From Pseudescherichia sp031979925 (lineage in GTDB: Bacteria > Pseudomonadota > Gammaproteobacteria > Enterobacterales > Enterobacteriaceae), in NCBI RefSeq assembly GCF_031979925.1, contig NZ_DALZFB010000015.1, forward strand, positions 8,629 to 72,628: a stretch of 64,000 nucleotides of DNA. Reading direction: 5' to 3'. The notes beneath the pieces were generated by a model. It had not been told where the DNA came from and searched no databases. It saw nothing but the letters and a program-made list of their open reading frames with translations. Positions within the stretch are counted from its first letter, which is position 1. Each line of letters begins with the position of its first letter. Position numbers and translations under genes: made by a program. Below, piece by piece: positions 9,397 through 17,351 of the stretch.

Positions 9397-9779
9397 AATT
9401 CGCTCACTCCTTTTCGCACGTTATCGAGATCCTGCTGCGTGCCCATCAGTTCAAAACGGTAGAGGTAAGGGACGCTGCATTTTTGGGAAATCACATCCCC
9501 GGCACGGCCATAGGCATCACCGAAGTTACGGTTGCCAGCAGCAATGACGCCGCGGATCAGCGCCCGGTTTTGTGGATCGTTCAGAAAGCGGATCACCTGG
9601 CGCGGCACCGCGCCTGCCGTACCGCCGCCGCCGTAGCTGGGAACGATCAGAATGTAGGGAACGTCCACCTGAATGCGTTCGCGCTCGTTAAGCGGAATGC
9701 GCACCGCCGGCAGCCCGAGACGCTCAATAAAGCGCTGCGTATTTTCCGAGCTGCTGGAGAAGTAGACGAGGGTGCTCAT
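9369..9779 (-). CDS. nrdI: NrdI, flavodoxin-like activator of NrdF
   Basis: FMN protein that supplies oxidant for assembling the Mn(III)2-tyrosyl radical of NrdF. 136 residues with the flavodoxin-like N-terminus (VYFSSSSENTQRF), the PSYGGGG loop and GVIAAGNRNFGDAYG, all typical. It overlaps nrdH by 4 bp and nrdE by 28 bp. Confidence 0.97.
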   Translation of the reverse strand: MSTLVYFSSSSENTQRFIERLGLPAVRIPLNERERIQVDVPYILIVPSYGGGGTAGAVPRQVIRFLNDPQNRALIRGVIAAGNRNFGDAYGRAGDVISQKCSVPYLYRFELMGTQQDLDNVRKGVSEFWQRQPQSA

Positions 9780-10021
9780 GCGCTGGCGACGCGGGAGGCG
9801 GGCAGCAGGCGGTTAATCATATCCGGACGGAAGCCGGACCAGCTGGTTTCGCCTGCAATCACTACCGGTAGCTGGCGAAAACCCTGCTCACGCAGCGTGT
9901 CGGCGGCTTCCGGATCGAGGTCGATATTCACCATCTCAAACTCAACGCCGCGGCTCTCCATGGCCCGTTTTGTGGCGTGACACTGGACACAGTTGTTTCG
10001 AGTGTAAATAGTAATGCGCAT
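9776..10021 (-). CDS. nrdH: NrdH, glutaredoxin-like electron donor of NrdEF
   Basis: Small thioredoxin-fold redoxin, 81 residues as in E. coli, with the CVQC redox motif at residues 10-13 and the GFRQLPVV cis-Pro region. It is reduced by thioredoxin reductase and in turn reduces NrdE. The ATG at 10021 gives the family start MRITIYTRNNC; five extra upstream codons are not needed. First gene of the operon, with NrdR boxes upstream. Confidence 0.96.
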   Translation of the reverse strand: MRITIYTRNNCVQCHATKRAMESRGVEFEMVNIDLDPEAADTLREQGFRQLPVVIAGETSWSGFRPDMINRLLPASRVASA

Positions 10022-10094
10022 GATTCGTATTCCCATCTATAATGGCAGGTCGGCGCGAAAAATCGCACCGGGATATGTTGTTCTTGCTTACAGG

Positions 10095-10142
10095 AATACT
10101 AGATGTAGTTATAAAAATTATCAACTACGCTATATATAGGTT
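10095..10142 (-). promoter_or_regulatory. Two NrdR boxes upstream of nrdHIEF
   Basis: Two copies of the NrdR motif: CTAGATGTAG (core 10099-10108) and CTATATATAG (core 10130-10139, within acgctatatataggtt). Their cores are 31 bp apart, three helical turns, the usual spacing for cooperative binding of this ATP/dATP-sensing repressor. They lie 75-120 bp before the nrdH start. Confidence 0.85.
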
Positions 10143-10202
10143 TTAGGGATGATTTATGCCCCGCCGAAGTGTTCAGCGGGGACGGGCGGTTTTTGGCTGA
10201 AA

Positions 10203-10637
10203 TTACAGGCGCATGGCAACGGCGAGGCGGTTAAAGGCATTCATCAGGCTGATGGCACAGGTCAGATCGCTCACCTGCTCGGCGCTAAAATGCGTCAGCA
10301 GGGGCTGGTAAACATTCTCTTCCGCGTGGCTGTCGGCAATATGGGTGACCGACTCTGCCCACGCCAGCGCCGCCTGCTCTTTATCGCTGAAGTGATGGCT
10401 GATACGCCACCCTGCCAGCGCATCGAGTTTTGCCTGCTCAACGCCTGCTTTACGTAGCGCCCGGCTGTGTTTGTCGAGACAAAATGCACAGCCGTTGATT
10501 TGCGAAATGCGCAGGTAGATAAGCTCAATAAACGTGTTATCAAGCGAGCACTGCTCCAGCGCCTGGCCGGCCTGAATAAGGCCGTTATAGATGGCTGGAC
10601 TAAGTTCATAGAAAGGCTGGCGTAGTAGCTGGGTCAT
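10203..10637 (-). CDS. AhpD-like (carboxymuconolactone decarboxylase family) protein
   Basis: 144-residue protein of the CMD/AhpD fold. The redox motif CAFCLDKH (about residues 50-57) is the CxxC...H signature of alkylhydroperoxidase-like members, so a peroxide-reducing or thiol-redox role is likely, substrate unknown. It is divergent from the MocR regulator, with only 88 bp between the two starts, which suggests it is that regulator's target. Confidence 0.85.
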   Translation of the reverse strand: MTQLLRQPFYELSPAIYNGLIQAGQALEQCSLDNTFIELIYLRISQINGCAFCLDKHSRALRKAGVEQAKLDALAGWRISHHFSDKEQAALAWAESVTHIADSHAEENVYQPLLTHFSAEQVSDLTCAISLMNAFNRLAVAMRL

Positions 10638-10678
10638 GACTCTTCTCCTCGTTAAGATGGCGAAAATGTAGCACTATG

Positions 10679-10724
10679 ATGGTCTGCTCTGGAGAGCCAT
10701 ATTTTGATTAAAAAGGCAGACCAT
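10679..10724. promoter_or_regulatory. Inverted repeat, likely operator of the divergent MocR/AhpD-like pair
   Basis: ATGGTCTGC (10679-10687) and GCAGACCAT (10716-10724) form a perfect 9-bp inverted repeat; inside it is a second dyad, GCTCT-GG-AGAGC (10686-10697). The right arm ends one base before the regulator's start codon, so binding there would block its own expression. Function inferred from position. Confidence 0.6.
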
Positions 10725-10725
10725 A

Positions 10726-12054
10726 ATGGATGCACGCTATCAGCAAATTGCCCGGCAGCTTAAGGCCGCCATTACTTCAGGAGAGTTGAAAGCCGGAAGC
10801 CGTCTGCCGTCGAGCCGGACATGGGCTCAGGAGAACGGCATCTCACGCACAACGGTTGAGCAGGCTTACGGGGAGCTGGTGGCGCAGGGGTGGCTGGAGC
10901 GGCGCGGGCAGGCCGGTACCTTTGTAAGCCAGACCTCACCTGCGGCGGTGGCGGAGACGCCCGTCGTACAGTCCGGCGGTGAACATGAGCCAAAACCCTT
11001 TCAGATGGGACTGCCCGCACTGGATCTCTTCCCGCGCGCGCTGTGGGCGCGGCTGACCAGCAGACGCCTGCGCACTCAGTCGCGCTTCGATCTTACGCTC
11101 GGGGATCCGGCGGGGGAGGCCATTTTGCGCCAGGCTATCGCTGACTATCTGCGCTTCTCCCGCAGCATTGAGTGCCAGCCGGAGCAGATATTTATTACCT
11201 CTGGCTATGCGCAGTCGATGAGCCTAATCCTGCAAACGCTGGCCAGCCCAGGGGATGGTATGTGGGTAGAGGATCCCGGTTTTCCGTTGATCTATCCAGC
11301 TATTGATGGTGAGGGGGTAAAGCGTCTTCCTGTGCCGGTGGACCAGAACGGGATGGATATCGATGCTGCAATGGATCGCTGGCCACAGGCGCGTTTTGCA
11401 TTGCTCACGCCTGCCCATCAAAGCCCACTGGGCGTTGCGCTGTCGCTGCCCCGGCGTAGGCAGGTGCTGGCGTGGGCGGCGGATAATTCAGCGTGGATTA
11501 TTGAAGATGATTATGACAGCGAGTTCCGTTATCACGGCAGGCCGCTGCCGCCGCTAAAGAGCCTTGATGCACCGCAGCGGGTGATCTACACCGGTACGTT
11601 TAGCAAATCTCTGTTTCCGGCTTTACGCACGGCGTGGATTGTCGTGCCTGCCGCCAGGGTAGCGGCATTTCGCCAGCGAGTAAACAGCACCCAGTGCAGC
11701 GTTCCTACCCTGTGGCAGTATGCACTTGCGGATTTTATTCAGCAGGGACACTTCTGGCGTCATCTGAAAAAAATGCGGCTGCACTATGCTCAACGACGCG
11801 CCTGGCTGGAAGCGGCGCTTGTTCACTATGGATTTCACGTGGTGCCCCAGAGCGGCGGCATTCAGCTGGTGGTGGAGCTTGACGGTGATGACAAAAGCAT
11901 TGTTGCGCGGGCGCAGCAGAGGGGGCTGGCGGTACAGGCACTGAGCGACTGGCATAGCACACGTCCTGGGCGGAGCGGGATCCTGATGAGCTTTACAAAT
12001 ATTACGTCCGCAGAGAAGGCGATGGAGTGGGTAGGGCAGTTATACGAGAGATAA
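10726..12054 (+). CDS. MocR/GabR-type transcription regulator (GntR domain fused to aminotransferase fold)
   Basis: 442 residues. The N-terminal winged helix (about 1-70: YQQIARQLKAAITSGELKAGSRLPSSR is split here only by description) binds DNA, and residues about 90-440 form a fold-type I aminotransferase domain that uses pyridoxal phosphate as effector. The PLP lysine is K294 in YTGTFSKSLFPALR, with EDDYDSEFRYHGRPLPPLKSLD upstream. The family includes PdxR and GabR. Target probably the divergent AhpD-like gene and itself; ligand unknown. Confidence 0.88.
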   Translation: MDARYQQIARQLKAAITSGELKAGSRLPSSRTWAQENGISRTTVEQAYGELVAQGWLERRGQAGTFVSQTSPAAVAETPVVQSGGEHEPKPFQMGLPALDLFPRALWARLTSRRLRTQSRFDLTLGDPAGEAILRQAIADYLRFSRSIECQPEQIFITSGYAQSMSLILQTLASPGDGMWVEDPGFPLIYPAIDGEGVKRLPVPVDQNGMDIDAAMDRWPQARFALLTPAHQSPLGVALSLPRRRQVLAWAADNSAWIIEDDYDSEFRYHGRPLPPLKSLDAPQRVIYTGTFSKSLFPALRTAWIVVPAARVAAFRQRVNSTQCSVPTLWQYALADFIQQGHFWRHLKKMRLHYAQRRAWLEAALVHYGFHVVPQSGGIQLVVELDGDDKSIVARAQQRGLAVQALSDWHSTRPGRSGILMSFTNITSAEKAMEWVGQLYER

Positions 12055-12061
12055 TATGCGG

Positions 12062-12098
12062 GATAAAATTAACCCCGTAAGGGTTAGCTCACGGGGTT
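12062..12098. terminator. Hairpin between the MocR gene and ygaM
   Basis: AACCCCGT pairs with ACGGGGTT (12071-12078 with 12091-12098). On the minus strand it is followed by AATTTTATCC, so it could end ygaM transcription; on the plus strand TATTTAT follows, so it may act both ways for these convergent genes. Confidence 0.55.
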
Positions 12099-12106
12099 AG
12101 GGGTAT

Positions 12107-12433
12107 TTATCGACGAAGGCTTAGCAGCGCGCCAAGGAAAATACCGGCGGCAGCGGCAGCACCTACGCTGCACCATGGCCTGTCTTTTACAAAGCTGTCC
12201 GCACAGCCTGCTACATCGGTTGCGGCCTGCGTGACACGGTTACGGCCATGCAGCTTGGCTCGCGTCTTTTTCAGCAGCGCCTGTGCTTTACTACGGGCAC
12301 CGTCTGCATCATCTTTTGCATCGCTTCCCCAGGACTTCAATACCGCCTCCAGAGAGTCCGCTAGCTGGCTGACATCATTATTAATATCGTCTACGCCTGC
12401 ATCTACGTCGTTACGGTTTGGTCTTCTAAGCAT
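12107..12433 (-). CDS. ygaM: YgaM, DUF883/ElaB-YqjD family membrane-anchored protein
   Basis: 108 residues, close to E. coli YgaM. A charged helical N-terminal part (RSKAQALLKKTRAK region) is followed by a C-terminal hydrophobic tail (SVGAAAAAGIFLGALLSLRR) that anchors it to the inner membrane. Relatives ElaB and YqjD bind ribosomes in stationary phase; YgaM itself is poorly understood. Confidence 0.93.
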   Translation of the reverse strand: MLRRPNRNDVDAGVDDINNDVSQLADSLEAVLKSWGSDAKDDADGARSKAQALLKKTRAKLHGRNRVTQAATDVAGCADSFVKDRPWCSVGAAAAAGIFLGALLSLRR

Positions 12434-12594
12434 ATGATCCTCCCTTGATTTCGATGTAATAGTCAGTGTAGCGCAAAATTTTAACCTCTGACGCGAATCA
12501 CGACTTGATGCGTCGTTTATGGACTTTTCCGAAAGCGTTGCTAATGCTCAATACTGTAAGGTGGCGCAGCAGTAGCTGATGACGAGGAAAAAAT

Positions 12595-12939
12595 ATGTAT
12601 TTACGACCCGATGAGGTGGCACGCGTTCTTGAGAAGGCGGGATTTACCATGGACATCGCGACGCCAAAAGCCTATGGCTACCGTCGCGGAGATAACTATG
12701 TGTATGTAAATCGCGAAGCGCGGATGGGGCGCACGGCGCTGGTCATTCACCCGACGCTGAAAGAGCGCAGCCAGTCGCTGGCTGAACCGGCTTCAGATAT
12801 TAAAACCAGCGATCACTATCAGCACTTTCCGCTCTATTTAGGTGGTGATGCGCAGGAGCACTACGGTATTCCGCATGGTTTTAGTTCACGTATGGCGCTG
12901 GAGCGCTATCTGACCGGACTATTTGGCGAGTCGGCCTGA
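12595..12939 (+). CDS. ygaC: YgaC, DUF2002 family protein
   Basis: 114-residue soluble protein nearly identical to E. coli YgaC across the whole length (RPDEVARVLEKAGFT, YGYRRGDNYVYVNREA). Function unknown. The start has an ACGAGGAAAA ribosome site. It converges with alaE; the stop lies inside a strong hairpin. Confidence 0.93.
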   Translation: MYLRPDEVARVLEKAGFTMDIATPKAYGYRRGDNYVYVNREARMGRTALVIHPTLKERSQSLAEPASDIKTSDHYQHFPLYLGGDAQEHYGIPHGFSSRMALERYLTGLFGESA

Positions 12940-12969
12940 CTCGCCACGCCATCAGGCTTTAGCCTGATG
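12925..12969. terminator. Twin hairpins at the convergent 3' ends of ygaC and alaE
   Basis: GGCGAGTC pairs with GACTCGCC (12925-12945) and CATCAGGC with GCCTGATG (12950-12969), only 4 bp apart. The first contains the ygaC stop, the second the alaE stop. Neither has a T run, so they may act as 3' stabilisers or weak terminators. Confidence 0.5.
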
Positions 12970-13401
12970 ATAGCTGCTGACCCGGAACAGGCGACGGCAG
13001 TAGTCAAGGAAGTAGCCGTAGGCTGCGCCCATCACCATTGAAACCACGATATTTGAACTGACGGCAGCAGCGATCTGATGCCAGTCAGCGCCTACCGTTA
13101 ACAGGATCGCCACGTACACCGGCGACTGAAAAGTCACATACGCCAGCACATCCGCCATGTTTTTAACCCAGCCAGCGGGAGAGTACCGCCGGGCGAGGCG
13201 CATAAACGCATCACGGTAGAGGCCATAGGGCCATGCAATGATGATATTGACCGGGATCGCCACCAGCCGCGAGGAGAGGGACTGCTCGAACGTCATTCCC
13301 GAAAGAAATATCTCAATTAGCATGTTCACGACTGAACAGTAAACAACCATCGCAAACGTGTCTGCCATGGCGTGACGCAGGCGAGACTGCGGAGAGAACA
13401 T
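12952..13401 (-). CDS. alaE: AlaE, L-alanine exporter
   Basis: Inner-membrane protein that exports L-alanine. 149 residues from MFSPQSRLRHAMADT, the E. coli length, with about four hydrophobic segments and a second half (YVTFQSPVYVAILL, NIVVSMVMGAAYGYFLDYCRRLF) that is almost unchanged. The frame is open 32 codons upstream, but the ATG at 13401 is the family start and has AGGAGC before it. Confidence 0.95.
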   Translation of the reverse strand: MFSPQSRLRHAMADTFAMVVYCSVVNMLIEIFLSGMTFEQSLSSRLVAIPVNIIIAWPYGLYRDAFMRLARRYSPAGWVKNMADVLAYVTFQSPVYVAILLTVGADWHQIAAAVSSNIVVSMVMGAAYGYFLDYCRRLFRVSSYHQAKA

Positions 13402-13673
13402 GCTAATGCTCCTGTATAAAAACAGTAAAAGGGAATGTTTTGCCAGCGTTTTACGGTGCGGCTTTGATTGTGCATAGATTATATCTCTACCTGTCAACGC
13501 ACAACTAGCGTAAAATTTTTATTTATCACGCTTTTGTCGATAACATTCTCTGCGGCTGACTGTTTTTTATCCGCTGCGTTATTTTTGTTGGGGGTGGGGT
13601 ATAAGGATTTATTTATCAGGCAGTTAAGAGGAAGGGGTACGGTGAGCCGTTGCCCACCGTAAAAGGGAGACCT

Positions 13674-13853
13674 TTAGCAGACGCCGAAGTTGCCCTCTTC
13701 TTTATACAGAGTGACATCAGCTGCCTTAATCGTTACCTTTTCACCCTGCTCATTGCTGGCCGGTACGGCAACAATCTGGTCATCATTGACTTCAACCACT
13801 TTAAGTTTCTGGCCGCCGATGCGGGGCTGAACATAATCACCAATTGAAAACAT
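13674..13853 (-). CDS. Small hypothetical protein, YodC/DUF2158-like
   Basis: 59 residues from MFSIGDYVQPRIGG; the ATG at 13853 has a strong GAGGAGAG ribosome site, so the longer frame (to 13898) is not preferred. The pattern GDYVQPRIGGQKLKVVEV resembles the small beta-rich DUF2158/YodC proteins, but the match is by eye only. A single Cys is the last residue. Single gene, standing where stpA would be in E. coli. Function unknown. Confidence 0.65.
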   Translation of the reverse strand: MFSIGDYVQPRIGGQKLKVVEVNDDQIVAVPASNEQGEKVTIKAADVTLYKEEGNFGVC

Positions 13854-14092
13854 ACTCTCTCTCCTCTCTTTTGATGCATTCACTATATGCCAGACCACCG
13901 GCCTGAGAAAATGAATAAGATCGATTATAACTATCGTTCAATACCTTAAGACAGATTAAGCCAAAGTTTAAGGGTAAGTAAAAGAGGGTAAAAGCACGGG
14001 GCGAAAGTGGCAGAGTGACTTAAAATAGCTACGCTTAAAGAGAAAATCTCTTTTTATACAGCCACCTGGATAAATTTTACACGGGAGTAATT

Positions 14093-14251
14093 ATGGGTTT
14101 CTGGCGAATTGTACTGACGATTATTCTGCCTCCGCTGGGCGTCCTGCTTGGCAAGGGCTTTGGTATGGCGTTCATCCTGAACATCATTCTGACTCTTTTG
14201 GGTTACATCCCGGGTTTGATTCACGCCTTCTGGGTGCAGTCCCGTCCGTAG
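14093..14251 (+). CDS. yqaE: YqaE, Pmp3-family small membrane protein
   Basis: 52 residues (MGFWRIVLTIILPPLGVLLG...HAFWVQSRP), two membrane helices joined by a short loop; E. coli YqaE is the same length. Pmp3 proteins are stress-induced and affect membrane potential; YqaE is CpxR-regulated in E. coli. The ATG has GGGAG seven bases before it. Confidence 0.93.
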   Translation: MGFWRIVLTIILPPLGVLLGKGFGMAFILNIILTLLGYIPGLIHAFWVQSRP

Positions 14252-14259
14252 CGGGGCTT

Positions 14260-14284
14260 ACGGGCAGGGTGCCTGCCCGTGTTT
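14260..14284 (+). terminator. Hairpin after yqaE
   Basis: ACGGGCAGG pairs with CCTGCCCGT (9 bp, 3-base loop) just after the yqaE stop, followed by GTTTAG. Probable terminator with a short T run; it also lies at the 3' end of the converging methyltransferase gene. Confidence 0.6.
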
Positions 14285-14293
14285 AGAGCGTTG

Positions 14294-15706
14294 TTAACGT
14301 TTTTTAACCGCTTCCACAATGTAGGGTTTCAGCAGCTGTGCTACGGCTGCGAAAACCGGGACCACGACGGAGTTGCCAAACTGGCGGTAGGCCTGGGTAT
14401 CAGAAACCGGAATACGAAACGGTTGCTGCCCTGGTTTTTCAAACCCCATAAGGCGAGCACACTCCCTCGGCGTTAAGCGCCTGGGCCGCCGCAGCTGGTT
14501 ATCAGCATTAGTAAAGTCAGCTTCGCCAAGTGCCCGATCCCATCCTCTATCGATTAAAATCTCCGAACCATCTTTGTAGTAGCGAGCCGACAGAGTACGT
14601 GCCACGCTCTCTGCACGCGTTGGATCGACCAGTCCGAAGCCGAAGCCGTTACCCTTTGCCTGATGTTTTTTGGCGTAGTGCCACAGATAGTGCCACAGCT
14701 TTTCTGACAGGATGTATTTGCTGTCCGCATCCGGCTGCAGAAGCTCACCAAAGGTCGGGCGACGTTCAGGGTAGAAACGGGATACGTCGCGCAGCGTAAA
14801 ACCGTTATGGATGCCCAGATCGCGTCTGAAACCGACCAGCACAATGCGCTCCCGGTGCTGGGGCAGAAAATGCCGTCCGTCGATAACCTTGGGATCGTCT
14901 TTACCCACTGCGGCTGCATCAGCAACTTCATAGCCCAGCTCATCCAGCGTCGCCATGATGACAGCGAAGGTTTTACCTTTATCGTGGCTCTTTAGGTTCT
15001 TTACGTTTTCCAGCACGAAGATAGCAGGCTTTTTCGCTTTGATAATCCGTGCCACGTCAAAGAAGAGTGTACCCTGCGCCTCGCACTCAAAGCCGTGCGC
15101 CCGGCCAAGCGCATTCTTTTTACTGACGCCTGCCAGGCTAAACGGCTGGCAGGGGAAACCCGCCAACAGCACATCATGATCGGGGATAGCGGCATCAATA
15201 TGTGCATAGGCCTGCGTTTCAGAAACGTCTTTATCAGCGCTGAGCGTGACTTCGCGAATATCCTGATTAAACCGGTGTGCCGCTTCGTCATTGAACCAGT
15301 TGGCTTTATAGGTACGGACCGCGTTTTTATTCCACTCGCTGGTGAACACACACTGTCCGCCGATAGCTTCAAAGCCGTGACGAATGCCGCCGATGCCGGC
15401 AAAAAGATCGATAAAGCGAAAGGCATAGTGAGGATGGTGTGCCGGAGGGGAGGGCAGCATCTTTTGCAGCAGCTCAGCCTCCAGCGCCGTCAGGTTTTTT
15501 GGCGCGCTCTTACCGTTCACCCAGCGGTTGAGGGTCTCCCGGCTCCACTCGCTCTTGCCCAGCTTTCGTAGCTGCTCCGCCACATATTTTTGACCATAGA
15601 TGGCCAGCACCTGGTCAAGCAGCTTCCTGTCCTGAGCCTTCTGCTGCTCCTCTTCAGTGCGTGCGCGTTCAAGCAAATCCTGCGCTATTACATCAAATTC
15701 CGCCAT
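14294..15706 (-). CDS. dcm: Solitary DNA (cytosine-5) methyltransferase of the M.EcoRII/Dcm type
   Basis: 470 residues. The C5-methyltransferase motifs are in order: FIDLFAGIGGIRHGFE (motif I), GFPCQPFS with the catalytic Cys (IV), FVLENVKNL (VI), QHRERIVLVGF (VIII), and RQFGNSVVVPVF (X). The recognition region resembles Dcm/M.EcoRII, so CCWGG is the expected target. The N-terminal ~85 residues (KYVAEQLRKLG, WSRETLNRWVNGKSAPKNL) contain a helix-turn-helix-like part and match plasmid M.EcoRII better than chromosomal E. coli Dcm. No vsr gene and no EcoRII-like endonuclease are next to it. Start: ATG with AAGGAG seven bases upstream. Confidence 0.93.
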   Translation of the reverse strand: MAEFDVIAQDLLERARTEEEQQKAQDRKLLDQVLAIYGQKYVAEQLRKLGKSEWSRETLNRWVNGKSAPKNLTALEAELLQKMLPSPPAHHPHYAFRFIDLFAGIGGIRHGFEAIGGQCVFTSEWNKNAVRTYKANWFNDEAAHRFNQDIREVTLSADKDVSETQAYAHIDAAIPDHDVLLAGFPCQPFSLAGVSKKNALGRAHGFECEAQGTLFFDVARIIKAKKPAIFVLENVKNLKSHDKGKTFAVIMATLDELGYEVADAAAVGKDDPKVIDGRHFLPQHRERIVLVGFRRDLGIHNGFTLRDVSRFYPERRPTFGELLQPDADSKYILSEKLWHYLWHYAKKHQAKGNGFGFGLVDPTRAESVARTLSARYYKDGSEILIDRGWDRALGEADFTNADNQLRRPRRLTPRECARLMGFEKPGQQPFRIPVSDTQAYRQFGNSVVVPVFAAVAQLLKPYIVEAVKKR

Positions 15707-15716
15707 GGGCTCTCCT

Positions 15717-15755
15717 TGGGTTTAATGTGTGAAAATATATCACTCATTTAACCCA
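15717..15755. promoter_or_regulatory. 16-bp inverted repeat in the methyltransferase leader, candidate operator
   Basis: TGGGTTTAATGTGTGA (15717-15732) and TCACTCATTTAACCCA (15740-15755) form an inverted repeat with 14 of 16 positions matching, 7-bp AT spacer, starting 10 bp upstream of the start codon. M.EcoRII and related enzymes are known to repress their own genes through promoter binding, so this is a likely autoregulatory site (inference). Confidence 0.7.
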
Positions 15756-15816
15756 GCGGAACTAAGATTTTTGTTGAATAGTGCTGAGTAACTGTTAGGC
15801 CCCCTCAGCAGGAACA

Positions 15817-16461
15817 TCAGAATCGGTCAGGCAGATTTCTGTTGATACGAATAAGCTTACCCTTTTCCATCTCAATAAAACCACCGGCCTTAAGTTCTGA
15901 AAGGATCTTCAGAATGATACTTCTCGATAGTCTGGAGAACGTTTGCATATATTTTACGACTGTATAACGCTCTTTAATAGTACACGCTGTCTCACTATCC
16001 ATATAGATGAGGTAGGTTCTAATAATCTCATAGGCTGATTGTAGTCCTGACGTTGCAGTGCGTGCGGCCAGAGAGTTAATTATAGTTACCATAATATTAA
16101 CAACGTCAGGCCATAGCTGCTTCTCTTCAATAACCTTTAAAAAATCGTCGACATTGATTGAGTCAACCATACAGGGCGCAATAGCCTCATGCTGAGCAAT
16201 GGCACCTGCCGGGGCAAGTTGCCCGAGGCCAATGATTGATGGACTCATTACAATACCTAAGTTTTGCTTCTTTTCGTTTTCACCCATTGAGCTAATCATG
16301 GCACCGTTAAGCAGAAAATAAATTTTCCTTGTTGACCCTTCTTTCCGCATTTTCACCGGCAGCGTCTGTCCTGGCTCAAGCAGGCAGGGTTGCGAAACAG
16401 GAAAGTGAGATAAGATAGTGTTAATCGAGTCGAGAGGCTTTTTTATTTTATGAAGTTCCAT
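15817..16461 (-). CDS. IprA/YaiV-like transcription regulator (Crp-like fold)
   Basis: 214 residues from MELHKIKKPLDSIN. An N-terminal cyclic-nucleotide-binding-like beta domain (residues ~15-110, with LEPGQTLPVKMR and IYFLLNGAMISSMGENE) is followed by a C-terminal winged helix (SRLSRSIILKILSELKAGGFIEMEKGKLIRI). This layout fits the enterobacterial IprA/YaiV helix-turn-helix family. The frame extends 19 codons to a TTG at 16518, but that has no clear ribosome site; the ATG at 16461 has AAGGA upstream. Target unknown; AT-rich. Confidence 0.78.
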   Translation of the reverse strand: MELHKIKKPLDSINTILSHFPVSQPCLLEPGQTLPVKMRKEGSTRKIYFLLNGAMISSMGENEKKQNLGIVMSPSIIGLGQLAPAGAIAQHEAIAPCMVDSINVDDFLKVIEEKQLWPDVVNIMVTIINSLAARTATSGLQSAYEIIRTYLIYMDSETACTIKERYTVVKYMQTFSRLSRSIILKILSELKAGGFIEMEKGKLIRINRNLPDRF

Positions 16462-16580
16462 TCTTCTTGTTATCCTTTTTGGAGATATTGAAGGTGGATA
16501 TACTATAGTTTGTAACAAATGAAAGAAAAGAATGGGCGCAATAATAAATAGATTATGCTGAATTAATAATTTTTTGATAA

Positions 16581-17351
16581 TTATTTTAACGTGGTTATGT
16601 ATTCATCTGGCACGGTGGAAGCTGACACGGAAACATGGTGGCTAACAAGCGTGCCGTCGGTAAACCGATGGATCATTAACGAAGGGGGATCGTAAACCGG
16701 AGGTACGCTTTCGCCTCCCAACCATAAAGGATTAGCAGGGCAGATTGATCCGCAGATAAAAGCAGGGATGCCCGCAACATTGCTCATCATTGGGCGATGT
16801 ACGTGCCCGCCTGTAATAGCAACTAGTGGGCGAGGGGCATTTTTTAAAAGGCGCTCAAGCTCTCGATGTCCGCTACACATGATGTTATCCAAAGCAGGAA
16901 TGCCGCTCTTAAAGATATGATGGTGCAAAAACAGTATTGCAGGCAGGGTGGTATCGGCTGCCAGATGCTTCTCAAGCCAGGAAAGATGTTCGAGCACGCT
17001 GCCAGCGGCTGCACCGTTGACAGTGGTATCGAGACCTATAAGGCGCATGCCCGATATCTCTTTAACGAAATGCATTGCGCCTGTGTCTGACCAGGGTTGA
17101 TTGTTCCAGACGGCACGCATCATTTCATGGCAATCAGCGTTGCCCGGCAAAATAAACACGGGCCAGGGTTTGCTATCCAGCAGCTTTGCAATTGCCTGAT
17201 ATCCTGCAAGCCAGCCGTCATCAACCAGGTCGCCGGTCAGCACCAGTACGTCCGGCTGGAGCGTATCCAGCCAGGTAAGAGCGCAGGCCAGGCGGGACAG
17301 ATTGTCGTTGTCCGGCGCGGCATGGATGTCTGATAGCTGGGCAAGGAGCAT
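16581..17351 (-). CDS. Calcineurin-like metallophosphoesterase (CpdA-type)
   Basis: 256 residues from MLLAQLSDIHAAPDN. All class III phosphodiesterase metal motifs are present: DIH (9), GDLVDDG, GNAD/H, HHH and GGHVHRP. The closest known relatives are cAMP phosphodiesterase CpdA and the similar 3',5'-cyclic-nucleotide phosphodiesterases, but E. coli cpdA lies elsewhere, so the substrate is uncertain. ATG 17351 gives the family start and has AGGT upstream; 14 more codons upstream are open. Same strand as the next two genes but separated by an AT-rich gap. Confidence 0.8.
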   Translation of the reverse strand: MLLAQLSDIHAAPDNDNLSRLACALTWLDTLQPDVLVLTGDLVDDGWLAGYQAIAKLLDSKPWPVFILPGNADCHEMMRAVWNNQPWSDTGAMHFVKEISGMRLIGLDTTVNGAAAGSVLEHLSWLEKHLAADTTLPAILFLHHHIFKSGIPALDNIMCSGHRELERLLKNAPRPLVAITGGHVHRPMMSNVAGIPAFICGSICPANPLWLGGESVPPVYDPPSLMIHRFTDGTLVSHHVSVSASTVPDEYITTLK

